Assembly (NCBI RefSeq): GCF_003611695.1
Contig: NZ_RAWE01000035.1
Coordinates: 1 to 61,932, forward strand
Length of the DNA stretch: 61,932 nt
Direction: 5' to 3'
Source of the DNA: Corallococcus carmarthensis
GTDB taxonomy: Bacteria > Myxococcota > Myxococcia > Myxococcales > Myxococcaceae
In this document: in pieces, positions 48,231-56,901 of the stretch
Layout of the letters: each line of letters begins with the position of its first letter
How positions within the stretch are numbered: the first letter of the stretch is position 1
The notes under the pieces: generated by a model
Databases searched by the model: none
What the model was told of the DNA's origin: nothing
Seen by the model: the letters and a program-made list of their open reading frames with translations, nothing else
Program-made: the position numbers and the translations under genes

Positions 48231-50065
48231 GGTGACGCCTCCAGCACGACCGTGGTGCGGGTTCCCGCCACCGCGTTGAGCGCTTGCCTCAGCACGTTGC
48301 CCCCGGGGTCCCGGGCGGACAGGAGGTGGCCTCCGTGCGTGAGCTTCACGGGGTTCGGCAGCGGGGCCACGCCCACCTCCAGGCCGTCGACAAAGACGCG
48401 AGACGCGGCGGGCGCGACGATGGTGACCTCCGCATCCCGCACGCGCAGGGAGACTTCACGGGAGACGGTTGCGCCGGCAGCCACTTCGATCAACTCCTCG
48501 ACGGGTTCGCACAGGGGATTGTCGAAGCGGAGCCGGTGCGTTCCGGGAGGCAATCGCAGCTCGCGAAGCCGTGGGGTGTAGCCCCGGCTCTGGCCGTCCA
48601 CGAACACCTCGGCCCAGGGGCGGGTCACCACCGTGAGGGTCGCGAAGTCCTGGGCATCAGGAACGCGCACAGGCAGCTCCGAGCCGGTGGGCCCCCGCTG
48701 CGAAGCGGTCTGGGATGAAGGTGCCAGCGGAGCGGAGGACCTCCGGGGCAGGTTGCCCCGCGTGTCAGGGCGGGCCGCCCGGGCTGGAGTCTCCGCCGCC
48801 TTCGTCACAGGTCGTGCATCCGGCGGAGGAACAACGGGGGCATCCGCCAACGCGGTCGAACTGGAGGCTGAAGAATGAGCCACGGGGACAACCGTCGGGG
48901 GATCGGAATCCGCGTCACGCTCACGCGAACTCCATCCCCACGTCACCAGGCCCCCCAGCACTCCCGCAAGGATCACACCCGCGACAGGCCCCTTCCTCCG
49001 TCCCGACCACGCGCGCCGGAGCAGGCCTTTCTTCATGGGGCGTGAGCGCAGGAGCGCCAGCACTTCGGGGGCCCCGGGTTGGAGCGCCAGCGCGGCGTTG
49101 AGACACCGGGCCGCCTGGGCCCCCTGCCCCGCCGTGAGCAGCGCACGGCCTTCGCCCAACAACCGCTGGAATCCGTCCTCGCGCCAGCGGGCCCCGGAGG
49201 CCTCTGGTGCCAGGAAGAAAGCGCGCGACGCTTCAGGGGGAGCACCGACCCACGACCGCAGCACCGCATCCAGTTCCCGCGCCAGCGCGGCGCCATCCGC
49301 GGGCCGGTCGCGAGCATCCCGGGCAAGGCACCGAGCGACCAGCGCGCCCAGTGACGCGGGAGTGCCCGGTGCGACGTCCAGCAGGGATGGCGCATCGCGT
49401 GTCATCACCGAGACCGCCAGCCGGGCACTGCCCTCCCCAGCGTGCGGCGTCGTGCCCGTGCACAGCTCGAACAACACGACGCCCACGGCGTAGACATCCG
49501 ACGCCGGAGACCACGCACCGGTGTCGATGCGCTCGGGCGCCATGTACGCCAGCGATCCGATGACGGCCCCCGTGCTCGTCAGCCGGGTCCGGTCCGCCAG
49601 CGCGGCGATGCCGAAGTCCGCGAGCTTCAGCGGGCCGCCGCGCGCCACGAGCACGTTCTCCGGTTTGACATCCCGGTGCACCACGCCGCGCGCATGCGCC
49701 GCTTCCAGCGCGCGAGCCAGCTCCCAGCCCAGGAGCGCGACGGCTTCCGGCGGCATGGGGGCCAGGCGCCGCGCCAGCTCGCGAAGGTTCTCACCCTGCA
49801 CCCACTCACAGACGAGGAATGGGCCGCGCACGGCGTCCTCGCCAAAGTCATGCACCGCCAGCACATTGGGGTGCTGGAGCGACGCCACCACCTCCGCCTC
49901 CTGGCGGAAGCGTTCGGTGAAACGGGCCTCCATGCCCGGATGCAGCACCTTCACCGCCACGCGACGGGACAGCCGGAGGTCGAGGGCCAGGAAGACCGTC
50001 GCCATCCCGCCCCGCCCCAACTCCTGCTCCAACTGGTAGCGGCCGGCCAGCAGTTCGCCCGTCAT
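48227..50065 (-). CDS. Serine/threonine protein kinase with transmembrane segment and PEGA domains
   Basis: Protein of 612 residues. Residues 8-270 are a bacterial Hanks-type kinase: glycine loop LGRGGMATV, Lys39 in VAVKVL, HRDVKPEN at 130-137, DFG at 150-152 and APE. All catalytic residues are present. A linker leads to one transmembrane helix (359-378). The part outside the membrane has a Ser/Pro/Ala-rich stretch and then two PEGA-type beta domains: TVVTRPWAEVFVDGQSRGYTP near 475 and TIVAPAASRVFVDGLEVGVAP near 555. PEGA repeats usually bind surface or envelope structures. The kinase probably couples an envelope signal to phosphorylation in the cytoplasm together with the overlapping downstream gene. 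Confidence 0.9.
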   Translation of the reverse strand: MTGELLAGRYQLEQELGRGGMATVFLALDLRLSRRVAVKVLHPGMEARFTERFRQEAEVVASLQHPNVLAVHDFGEDAVRGPFLVCEWVQGENLRELARRLAPMPPEAVALLGWELARALEAAHARGVVHRDVKPENVLVARGGPLKLADFGIAALADRTRLTSTGAVIGSLAYMAPERIDTGAWSPASDVYAVGVVLFELCTGTTPHAGEGSARLAVSVMTRDAPSLLDVAPGTPASLGALVARCLARDARDRPADGAALARELDAVLRSWVGAPPEASRAFFLAPEASGARWREDGFQRLLGEGRALLTAGQGAQAARCLNAALALQPGAPEVLALLRSRPMKKGLLRRAWSGRRKGPVAGVILAGVLGGLVTWGWSSRERDADSDPPTVVPVAHSSASSSTALADAPVVPPPDARPVTKAAETPARAARPDTRGNLPRRSSAPLAPSSQTASQRGPTGSELPVRVPDAQDFATLTVVTRPWAEVFVDGQSRGYTPRLRELRLPPGTHRLRFDNPLCEPVEELIEVAAGATVSREVSLRVRDAEVTIVAPAASRVFVDGLEVGVAPLPNPVKLTHGGHLLSARDPGGNVLRQALNAVAGTRTTVVLEASP

Positions 50066-50117
50066 CGAGCGGGCACTCTAGGAAGCGCGATCCTGGCGAG
50101 CAAACGCCGGGGCTGCG

Positions 50118-50651
50118 TCACGGCTGGCACACGCGGAGGGTGGAACCAGGAAGCAGCACGCACGCACCGGGCTTCGCGTCAGGACACTCCGCATCCGACC
50201 GGCAGGGTTGGTGGCACTTCTTCCCACTCCCGGAGTCAGCACAGAAGCCGCAGCGGGTGCAGTCCATGGAGGTAGTGCAGTAGCTGCCCAGGGTGGCGGG
50301 AGTCATTCCCTCGCAGGTCTCCACGCACGTGGATTCCGGTCCACACAGGTAGCCCACGGGACATCCCTGGCCACAGCCCTGCACACAGCGCCCCCCCGTA
50401 CAGCGCGCGTTCCCGGAACAAGAGGTGGCCGCGGAGCAGGGCTCGGTGAGGCGGGGGCCGTCCTCGCAGTCCTTGAAGAAGAGATTGCAGCGCTGTCCCG
50501 CCGGACACTCCCGGTCTGCGTCACACGGGCTCGAACAGGAACTTTCGCTACAGCCCGCGTCCGGCGCCTCGCGGACCTGGATGTCGAGCGGACAGCCCGG
50601 GCCCACGACCAGGACCAGGAGCACGAGGAGGAACGAAAGCGAGAAGCGCAT
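50118..50651 (-). CDS. Cysteine-rich lipoprotein
   Basis: Protein of 177 residues. A hydrophobic N-terminus (LSFLLVLLVLVVGPGC) gives a lipobox-like end with Cys20. The mature part has more than 20 cysteines in short CxxC and CxxxxC spacings (CDADRECPAGQRC, CVQGCGQGCPVGYLC, CRSDAECPDAKPGAC), the pattern of small disulfide-knotted repeats common in myxobacterial surface lipoproteins. The function is unknown. It stands alone between the kinase gene upstream and the SUKH gene. Confidence 0.7.
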   Translation of the reverse strand: MRFSLSFLLVLLVLVVGPGCPLDIQVREAPDAGCSESSCSSPCDADRECPAGQRCNLFFKDCEDGPRLTEPCSAATSCSGNARCTGGRCVQGCGQGCPVGYLCGPESTCVETCEGMTPATLGSYCTTSMDCTRCGFCADSGSGKKCHQPCRSDAECPDAKPGACVLLPGSTLRVCQP

Positions 50652-50717
50652 GGGGGTGGATGCAGGAGTACTTCAACGCGCTGGGCGAACGCACGCAGTG
50701 GCGATCGCTCGGAGCCG

Positions 50718-51203
50718 CTACTCCTCCTCCTGAAGCCAGAACCATTCTTCGTTGGACCGGAGCGCTCCGCCCAGAAACTCCGAGAAGGAACCCGCGATCT
50801 GCCGGTTGTAGGCAGGGTCCGGAAACGCTTCGCGGTAGCCATCCCGGATGACGTACCGTTCACCGGCCTCCTGGCTCACGTCGACAAAGATGTAGTTGGT
50901 ATCCCGGACCTCGTAGACCGCGTACCAGGACGCGGGGCCCGCCCTGTCCGTGTCTTCCTTGAGCAGGACGACGCGAGCGCGGCGAATCTTCGCCAGTGGG
51001 TAGAAGAAGAAGGCGGGATCGACGCGGTCGGACAGCTTCGCGCCGTCGCAATGCAGGTAGAAGGCACGGAGGTCCGGGTCCAGGCGCCATCCCACCCGCT
51101 GCTCGAAGGCATCGATTTCCGATGGAGTCGCGGGCGGATTGGGGAAGTGGAGCCGCGACACCTGTTCCAGCATTGCCGACATGGTTTCGGAGCTACTCGC
51201 CAT
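50718..51203 (-). CDS. SMI1/KNR4 (SUKH) family protein, possible immunity protein
   Basis: Protein of ~161 residues. The conserved part begins PATPSEIDAFEQRVGWRLDPDLRAFYLHCDGA, the classic SUKH opening, and ends FSEFLGGAL. In bacteria many SUKH proteins neutralise nuclease or other polymorphic toxins. The start is uncertain: GTG 51224, ATG 51203 and ATG 51182 are all in frame and none has a good ribosome site. I took 51203. The gene overlaps a short ORF just upstream (51193-51336), which could be the end of a lost partner gene. Confidence 0.75.
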   Translation of the reverse strand: MASSSETMSAMLEQVSRLHFPNPPATPSEIDAFEQRVGWRLDPDLRAFYLHCDGAKLSDRVDPAFFFYPLAKIRRARVVLLKEDTDRAGPASWYAVYEVRDTNYIFVDVSQEAGERYVIRDGYREAFPDPAYNRQIAGSFSEFLGGALRSNEEWFWLQEEE

Positions 51204-51336
51204 AGGGGTGATCCACTCCGACACGCGTCCATGGAGGCTGATTCGCGTAGCACTGGTTGTAGGGCCCTAGCAGATCTTCGTGGAGGTCCTGGGGAAACGG
51301 CAGGAGGTTGGTGGAAGCTGCATCGCCACATCCCAT
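51193..51336 (-). CDS. 47-residue ORF upstream of the SUKH gene
   Basis: Small open frame, MGCGDAASTN... ending WTRVGVDHPYGE, directly between the FHA regulator's stop codon and the SUKH gene, which it overlaps. Composition looks protein-like (Pro, aromatic and His residues, one internal Cys). It may be a true small protein or the C-terminal tail of a toxin gene whose upstream part was deleted. I do not recognise a family. Confidence 0.35.
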   Translation of the reverse strand: MGCGDAASTNLLPFPQDLHEDLLGPYNQCYANQPPWTRVGVDHPYGE

Positions 51337-51338
51337 GC

Positions 51339-53063
51339 TCAGTCCTCTTCCCCCAGGTAGCGGAACACGGAGCGCAGACCGATGCCCAGGGCCCGGGCCG
51401 CCTCCTTCTTGCTTCCGCCGCTCCGGGCAATGGCCTCACGCACGTAGCGCGACACGAAGGCATCGCGCGCCTCATCCAGGGGCACCAGCGGCGCCGGGTC
51501 CGCGGCCAGGTCCAGGTCCTCGACGCCGATGAGCTCCCCTGACGCCAGGATGGCCGCGCGCCGCACCCGCGAGACGAGCTCGCGGACGTTCCCCGGAAAG
51601 GGATGACCGCGCAGGGCCTCCGCCGCCTTCTGCGTGAACCCCCGCGCGCGAGCCCCCTCCTGCTTCAGGACGTGGTGCGCGATGAGCAGCACGTCCTCGC
51701 CGCGCTCGCGCAGCGCGGGCACCTCCACGCGCACCTCATCCAAGCGGAAGAGGAGGTCCTCGCGGAAGGCTCCCCGGGCGACCAAGGCCTTCAGGGGCTG
51801 GTGCGTGGCGGCGACCACGCGCATGTCCACCTTCCGCGGCCGGTGCTCTCCCAACCGGGTCACCTCGCGCTCCTGCACGACGCGCAGCAGGCGCGACTGG
51901 AGCGACAGCGCCATGTCTCCAATCTCATCCAGGAAGAGCGTGCCTCCATCCGCCGCCTCCACCAGGCCCGCGCGGTCGGAGGTCGCGCCGGAGAACGCCC
52001 CGCGCACATGGCCAAACAGCTCGCGTTCGATGAGCGACTCCGGCAGCGCCGCGCAGTTGATGGCTACCAGCCGTCCCCGCCGGCCGCTCCGCCGGTGAAG
52101 AGCGCGGGCCACCTCCTCCTTGCCCGTGCCCGTCTCCCCCTGGATGAGCACGTGTAGCGTCGTAGGCCCCAGACGCTCCACCTGCCGGTACAGGTTCCGC
52201 ATGGCCGGGGACTCACCAATGAGCCCTTCGAACGTGGCCGCGGCGATGCGCTGCGTGAGGCTGTCCACCTGGGCCCGCAGCTCGGTCAGCTCCCGCGACG
52301 TGGCCAGCAGCAGCGCCGCGAGCGACGACAGCGCCATCGCCTCCTCCAACTCGCGAGGAGAGAACGGAGGACTGCCCAGTCGCCGTCCCAGGTACACGGC
52401 GCACAGCGGAGCGGAGCCCGCGCGAAGCGGCAGCACGAGCGCGGAGGTCAGCCGCAGGGCCAGGACACTGGGAGCCCCCGCGAGCGCCGCCTCCGCCGCG
52501 ACATCCGGCACCAGCACCGGAGCCCCCGAACCCACGACCTGATCCACCAGGCTGTCCACCACCACCGAAGCCGGAACGGAGCCGGTGGCCCCCAGCACCT
52601 GCCGCCGGTCGCCCTCCACCGACACCAGGAAGCCGACGTCCGCGGAGGTGACGTCCGCGATTCCCCGCAGCACGGCCTCCAGCAACTCCGACGCAGGACG
52701 CTGCACGAGCAGCCGCGAAGCAAAGTCCGTCAGCACGCCCAGCAGCCGGGAGGGCGCCGCGGAAGGCTCCGCCCCAACCGGGGCCTCGGAAGCCGTCAGC
52801 GTGAGCGAGGCCTTACCCAGGCTGAAGGCCGCCCCCGGCTCCAGCGGTGACAGCTCCACCCGCTTGCCGCGCACCCGGACGTCGCAGTCCGGAGCAGCGG
52901 CGGACACCGTCCACCCGCGCGCGTCCCGGAACAGCAGGGCGTGGCTGCCCCTCACTCCGGGCGCGGAGAGGACGACGTCGCACGCGGGCTCGGAGCCCAC
53001 GGACACCACCGGCTTCTCCAGCGCGAAGGAACGTCCGTCCGGCAGGGTCAGGAAGAAGCGCAT
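51339..53063 (-). CDS. Sigma54-dependent activator with FHA and GAF domains
   Basis: Protein of 574 residues. Residues ~1-90 form an FHA domain (VSVGSEPACDVVLSAPGVRGSHALLF), which binds phosphothreonine proteins. Residues ~105-265 are GAF-like. The AAA+ domain follows with GETGTGKEEVARAL (Walker A), GAFSGATSDRAGL (the sigma54-contact loop, with Ser for Thr in GAFTGA) and GTLFLDEIGDM (Walker B). The C-terminus is a Fis-type helix-turn-helix (SKKEAARALGIGLRSVFRYL). Such proteins link Ser/Thr kinases to sigma54 promoters in myxobacteria; a Ser/Thr kinase is encoded 1.3 kb away on the same strand, downstream in transcription. Confidence 0.92.
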   Translation of the reverse strand: MRFFLTLPDGRSFALEKPVVSVGSEPACDVVLSAPGVRGSHALLFRDARGWTVSAAAPDCDVRVRGKRVELSPLEPGAAFSLGKASLTLTASEAPVGAEPSAAPSRLLGVLTDFASRLLVQRPASELLEAVLRGIADVTSADVGFLVSVEGDRRQVLGATGSVPASVVVDSLVDQVVGSGAPVLVPDVAAEAALAGAPSVLALRLTSALVLPLRAGSAPLCAVYLGRRLGSPPFSPRELEEAMALSSLAALLLATSRELTELRAQVDSLTQRIAAATFEGLIGESPAMRNLYRQVERLGPTTLHVLIQGETGTGKEEVARALHRRSGRRGRLVAINCAALPESLIERELFGHVRGAFSGATSDRAGLVEAADGGTLFLDEIGDMALSLQSRLLRVVQEREVTRLGEHRPRKVDMRVVAATHQPLKALVARGAFREDLLFRLDEVRVEVPALRERGEDVLLIAHHVLKQEGARARGFTQKAAEALRGHPFPGNVRELVSRVRRAAILASGELIGVEDLDLAADPAPLVPLDEARDAFVSRYVREAIARSGGSKKEAARALGIGLRSVFRYLGEED

Positions 53064-53115
53064 GCGGCGGACGAGTCTAGGACGGACCCGAGCAAGACGT
53101 CCGACGGCCTCCGCC

Positions 53116-53784
53116 TCACTCCTTCGTGAGGTCGTAGACCTCCTGGATGTTGTGGAGCGTCTGGACGAAGTCCAGCTTCAGGTCCTGGAGGATGCCGTTG
53201 CGCAGGTCGAACACCCATGAGTGCACGATGGGGAAGCCGCGCGCCAGGTAGGACTTCTGCACGGCGGCCGTCTTGATGATGTTGATGCTCTGCTCCAGGA
53301 CGTTGAGCTCCACCAGCCGCTCGTAACGCTGGGTTTCATCCGAGATGCCGTCCAGCTCCTGCTTGTGGAAGCGGTACACGTCGCGGATGTTGCGCAGCCA
53401 GGGGTTGAGGATGCCCAGGTCCTTGGGCTGCATCGCCGCGCGCACCCCGCCGCAGCCGTAGTGGCCGCAGACGATGATGTGCTTCACGTCGAGCTGACGG
53501 ACGGCGTAGTTGATGACCGCCATCACGTTGAGGTCGACGTTGTTCACCAGGTTGGCGACGTTGCGGTGCACGAACACATCACCGGGCGCCAGGCCCATGA
53601 TCTGGTTGGCGGGCACGCGGCTGTCCGAACACCCGATGTAGAGGAAGTCCGGCTGCTGCGACACCGACAGCTTGGCGAAGTAGTCCGGATCCGCGCGGAG
53701 CTGCTCCTCCGCCCAGCGCTGGTTGTTCTCGAAGATCTTGTCGTAGGGCGTCACGTCCGTGACGCTCGCATGAGCAGGGCCCAT
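53116..53784 (-). CDS. Beta-class carbonic anhydrase
   Basis: Protein of 222 residues from the ATG at 53784; a GTG at 53823 would overlap the upstream gene by 14 bases. It interconverts CO2 and bicarbonate in the cytoplasm. Zinc ligands are Cys52 (in GCSDSRVPAN), His108 and Cys111 (in CGHYGCGGV), with the Asp54-Arg56 pair also present. The segment GDVFVHRNVANLV is typical of the plant-like subgroup. It lies 25 bases after the sulfide:quinone oxidoreductase gene on the same strand and is probably co-transcribed. Confidence 0.95.
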   Translation of the reverse strand: MGPAHASVTDVTPYDKIFENNQRWAEEQLRADPDYFAKLSVSQQPDFLYIGCSDSRVPANQIMGLAPGDVFVHRNVANLVNNVDLNVMAVINYAVRQLDVKHIIVCGHYGCGGVRAAMQPKDLGILNPWLRNIRDVYRFHKQELDGISDETQRYERLVELNVLEQSINIIKTAAVQKSYLARGFPIVHSWVFDLRNGILQDLKLDFVQTLHNIQEVYDLTKE

Positions 53785-53809
53785 CGTCGAGCAGTGACTT
53801 TCCCAAGTG

Positions 53810-55072
53810 TCAGGCGCGGCCACGGAGCATCCAGTCCCAGTACAGGCGCGGCAGCCCGTACTTCTTGAGCAGCCACAGGTCGCGGCGCTCCACGAGGGTA
53901 TTGATGAACGGAAGGCTCGGCGCGGGCCGGCCCTCGTAGTCGAACTCGGCGAGCAGCATCCGCCCGTAGCCCGTCACCAGCGGACAGGACGCATAGCCGT
54001 CGTACCGGCCAGTGGGCTCCCGCCCCTCCATCACGGCCACCAGGTTCTCGACGAGCACCGGCGCCTCCGCCCGGACGGCCGCCCCGGTGCGCGACGTGGG
54101 CAGGTCGCTCGCGTCTCCAATCGCGAAGACGTTCGGATGGTCCGGGTGCTGAAGCGTGTGCTTGTGCGCCTTGACCCAGCCCGCGTTCGGGCCGTCCGCG
54201 TGGGCCAGCGCGCTGCGCTTGATGAAGTCCGGCGCGCTCTGCGGAGGCGTGACGTGCAGCAGGTCATACCCCAGCGTCACCCGCTCCCGGCGTCCATCGC
54301 GCGTCACCGCGAAGACGGCCTCGCGGGTGCCCGCGCGCACCTCCACCAGGTCGTGGCCAAAGTGCGTCTCGATGCCGTAGCGGTCCACGACGCCCTCCAG
54401 CACCCGCGCGAAGGGCTGCACCGCGAAGAGGGTCCGCGCCCCCGAGCCGAAGACGACGCGCGACTTTCCGGCGAGTCCGTTGCGGCGCAGGTGATCCGCC
54501 ACCAGGTACATGATCTTCTGCGGCGCCCCCGCGCACTTCACGGGCGTGGCCGGGTGCGTGAAGAGGGCCGTGCCGCCCTGGAACGCCCGGACCATCTCCC
54601 ACGTCTTCGGCGCGAGCTGGAAGTCGTAGTTGCTGGAAACAAAGGGCGTCTGGAGTGCCTCGCGCAGGCCGCGCACCCGGTCCCAGTCCAACTGGATCCC
54701 GGGAGCGACCACCAGGAAGTCATAGGCCAGGCGCACCCCACCTCGCGTGAGCACCTGCTGACGGACGGGATCCACCTCCTCCGCCCGGTCCTGGATCCAC
54801 CGCGTCCCCTCCGGGATGTAGTCCGCCTGCGGCCGCACGGAGCTCGCGATGTCCGCGGCGCCAGCGCCCACCAGCGTCCACAGCGGCTGGTAGTAGTGAT
54901 GCGCCGAGGGCTCGAGGATGGCGACGCCCCGCACACCCTTGCGCCTCAGCCGCGCCGCGACCGTGAGGCCCGCGGTGCCGCCGCCGATGATCAGCACCCG
55001 GTGGTGCTCGGAGGCAGGCAGATGTTTGAGGGGGATGGGCGCCTCGCGGGGCGCGTCCTGGGGAGCGGACAT
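53810..55072 (-). CDS. sqr: Sulfide:quinone oxidoreductase, type II
   Basis: Flavoprotein of 420 residues that should oxidise sulfide to persulfide and pass electrons to quinone at the membrane. The N-terminal FAD site is RVLIIGGGTAGLTVAARL. PVKCAGAPQKIMYL and SCPLVTGYGRMLLAEFDY hold the two redox-active cysteines in the setting found in mitochondrial-type (type II) enzymes, and NVFAIGDASDLPTSRTGAAV is the second FAD-binding segment. The C-terminus (LLKKYGLPRLYWDWMLRG) is the usual membrane-binding end. YeeE/YedE genes lie upstream on the same strand and a persulfide dioxygenase gene is divergent, so the context agrees. Confidence 0.92.
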   Translation of the reverse strand: MSAPQDAPREAPIPLKHLPASEHHRVLIIGGGTAGLTVAARLRRKGVRGVAILEPSAHHYYQPLWTLVGAGAADIASSVRPQADYIPEGTRWIQDRAEEVDPVRQQVLTRGGVRLAYDFLVVAPGIQLDWDRVRGLREALQTPFVSSNYDFQLAPKTWEMVRAFQGGTALFTHPATPVKCAGAPQKIMYLVADHLRRNGLAGKSRVVFGSGARTLFAVQPFARVLEGVVDRYGIETHFGHDLVEVRAGTREAVFAVTRDGRRERVTLGYDLLHVTPPQSAPDFIKRSALAHADGPNAGWVKAHKHTLQHPDHPNVFAIGDASDLPTSRTGAAVRAEAPVLVENLVAVMEGREPTGRYDGYASCPLVTGYGRMLLAEFDYEGRPAPSLPFINTLVERRDLWLLKKYGLPRLYWDWMLRGRA

Positions 55073-55207
55073 GTGCGGCCTCCGTGAAGCACCGGCGCCG
55101 GGCGTTGAAGCAAGCCACCAGCCTGCGCGCCGAGGAAGCCGCGTGCCAACTGCCCCGCGAGGCGAACGCGCGTCACCGGGTTCACATCTCGCGAGTCCCC
55201 AGCGGGC

Positions 55208-55663
55208 TCACGCGCGCACGGCCTCCGATGGATCCTCGGCCTTCACACGCCGCGACGCGGACACGCGCCGGGCCACGGCCATGCCCGCGAGCATGGCCGG
55301 CACGAACACCCACGCGGCCGCGGCGCCGCTCGTGAGCGAGGTGAGCGCGGGCCCGGGGCAGTAGCCAGCGAGGCCCCACCCCACGCCGAAGAGGGCCGCG
55401 CCGCCCACGAGCCCCGCCTCCACCCGCTGGCGGGGGAAGGACGGGAACGTCGCGGCGAACAGGGGCTGCTCGCGCCGGAGGATGAGGCGCCGCAGCGGCG
55501 CGTGCACGGCGATGGCGCCGCCCATCACCAGCGCGAGCCGGAAATCCCAATCGCCCGCGACATCGAGGAAGGCCAGGACCTTCGCCGGGTCCGTCATGCC
55601 GCCCAGCCCCAGGCCGATGGCGAAGAGCAGTCCGCTGAGGAGCGCGCAGAGAGAAGAACGCAT
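55208..55663 (-). CDS. YeeE/YedE-family membrane protein (second half-transporter)
   Basis: Protein of 151 residues with about four membrane helices. [19 protein letters not shown] and [13 protein letters not shown] are the signature segments of the C-terminal half of YeeE/YedE transporters, which move thiosulfate or related sulfur compounds. The Cys in AGYCPGPA is the conserved transport residue. It starts three bases after the stop of the partner gene at 55667, so the two halves are made together. Confidence 0.88.
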   Translation of the reverse strand: MRSSLCALLSGLLFAIGLGLGGMTDPAKVLAFLDVAGDWDFRLALVMGGAIAVHAPLRRLILRREQPLFAATFPSFPRQRVEAGLVGGAALFGVGWGLAGYCPGPALTSLTSGAAAAWVFVPAMLAGMAVARRVSASRRVKAEDPSEAVRA

Positions 55664-55666
55664 GGG

Positions 55667-56092
55667 TCAGAGCACGTGACGGACGAGGAAGACGGTGAGG
55701 ACGCCGGTGGCCATGAACGTGAGCGTGGCCACGATGGAACGCACGGAGCCCCGGCTGATGCCGCAGACGCCGTGGCCGCTGGTGCAGCCACTGCCCAGCT
55801 GCGAGCCGAAGCCCACCAGCAGCCCGGCGCCCCCCAGCAGCGACGCGCGCCCCACGTCCAATGCCACGGGGGCCGGGAACCCGCCCGGATGCAGCCACGC
55901 CAGCAACAGGCCCCCCGTGAGCAGGCCGCCAAGGAAGAGGATCCGCCAGGCGACATCCCCCCGGACGGGGCCGAGCAGCGCCCCCACGACGCCGCTGATG
56001 CCCGCCACCCGGCCATGGGCGAGCAGCAGGAGGGAGGCACTCAGCCCGATGAGGGCTCCACCCAGGAGCGGAAGGACAAATGGAGAAGACAT
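55667..56092 (-). CDS. YeeE/YedE-family membrane protein (first half-transporter)
   Basis: Protein of 141 residues with about four membrane helices. [23 protein letters not shown] is the N-terminal-half signature with the two conserved cysteines; the adjacent gene provides the other half. Split YeeE/YedE pairs of this size often accompany sulfide oxidation genes. It is the first gene of the minus-strand sulfur operon and diverges from the persulfide dioxygenase gene, 78 bases away. Confidence 0.88.
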   Translation of the reverse strand: MSSPFVLPLLGGALIGLSASLLLLAHGRVAGISGVVGALLGPVRGDVAWRILFLGGLLTGGLLLAWLHPGGFPAPVALDVGRASLLGGAGLLVGFGSQLGSGCTSGHGVCGISRGSVRSIVATLTFMATGVLTVFLVRHVL

Positions 56093-56170
56093 ACCTTTCT
56101 CGAAGCCTGATTTCTGGCGGAGGATTCAGGGCCGTAGCGCGAGCCCCCGCTGAACCCGCTTCCCCCCATC

Positions 56171-56899
56171 ATGGCGCGCCTGGACCGAGACCTCGACATG
56201 CTCTTCCGCCAGCTCTTCGACTCCGAGTCCTCGACCTACACCTATCTCGTGGGTGACGAGGCCACGCGCCAGGCCGTGCTCATTGATCCGGTGCTGGAGC
56301 AGGTGGACCGCGACCTGCGGCTCGTGGGCGAACTGGGGCTCGTCCTCTCCTACGTCTTCGACACCCACGTGCACGCGGATCACGTCACCGCGTCCGGCAT
56401 GCTGCGGGAGCGCACGCGGTGCCAGGTGGTGGCAGGCGCGGGCGGGGCCGAGTGCGTCGACCTCCAGGTGCGGCACGGCGACACGGTGCACGTCGGACAG
56501 TGTGTCTTCCAGGTGCTCGCCACGCCGGGCCACACGGACGACAGCGTGAGCTATCTCCTGGGGGATCGCGTGTTCACCGGGGATGCGCTGATGGTGCGCG
56601 GCAACGGCCGCACCGACTTCCAGAACGGGAGCGCGGGCCAGCTCTACGACTCCATCACCCGCGTCCTCTTCCCGCTCCCGGACGCGACGCTCGTCTTTCC
56701 CGCGCACGACTACCACGGTCACACGTCGACGAGCATCGGCGAGGAGAAGCGGCACAACCCGCGGCTCGCGGGCAAAAGCCGCGAGGAGTTCATCGACGTG
56801 ATGAACCACCTCGAGCTGCCCCGCCCCAGGAAGATGGACCTCGCCGTCCCGGCCAACCGCGCCTGTGGACGGACGGGGCCCAAGGCGCCCGGGGCCTGA
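56171..56899 (+). CDS. ETHE1-like persulfide dioxygenase (MBL fold)
   Basis: Protein of 242 residues that should oxidise glutathione persulfide to sulfite using one Fe(II). THVHADH (65-71), ATPGHTDDSVSYLL, FTGDALMVRGNGRTDFQ and FPAHDYHGHTSTSIGEEKRHNP are the family motifs; only the 2-His-1-Asp iron site is used in these enzymes. The N-terminal FRQLFDSESSTYTYLV is diagnostic. An internal ATG at 56198 is an alternative start, since many homologues begin there. It is the natural partner of the sulfide:quinone oxidoreductase, whose product it consumes. Confidence 0.93.
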   Translation: MARLDRDLDMLFRQLFDSESSTYTYLVGDEATRQAVLIDPVLEQVDRDLRLVGELGLVLSYVFDTHVHADHVTASGMLRERTRCQVVAGAGGAECVDLQVRHGDTVHVGQCVFQVLATPGHTDDSVSYLLGDRVFTGDALMVRGNGRTDFQNGSAGQLYDSITRVLFPLPDATLVFPAHDYHGHTSTSIGEEKRHNPRLAGKSREEFIDVMNHLELPRPRKMDLAVPANRACGRTGPKAPGA

Positions 56900-56901
56900 C
56901 G

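Noticed and set aside
55073-55207. Sigma54-type promoter before the sulfide:quinone oxidoreductase gene
   Set aside because: The best candidates on the minus strand (TTGGCACGCGGCTTCC and AGGCTGGTGGCTTGC) each miss a key base of the -24 or -12 element.
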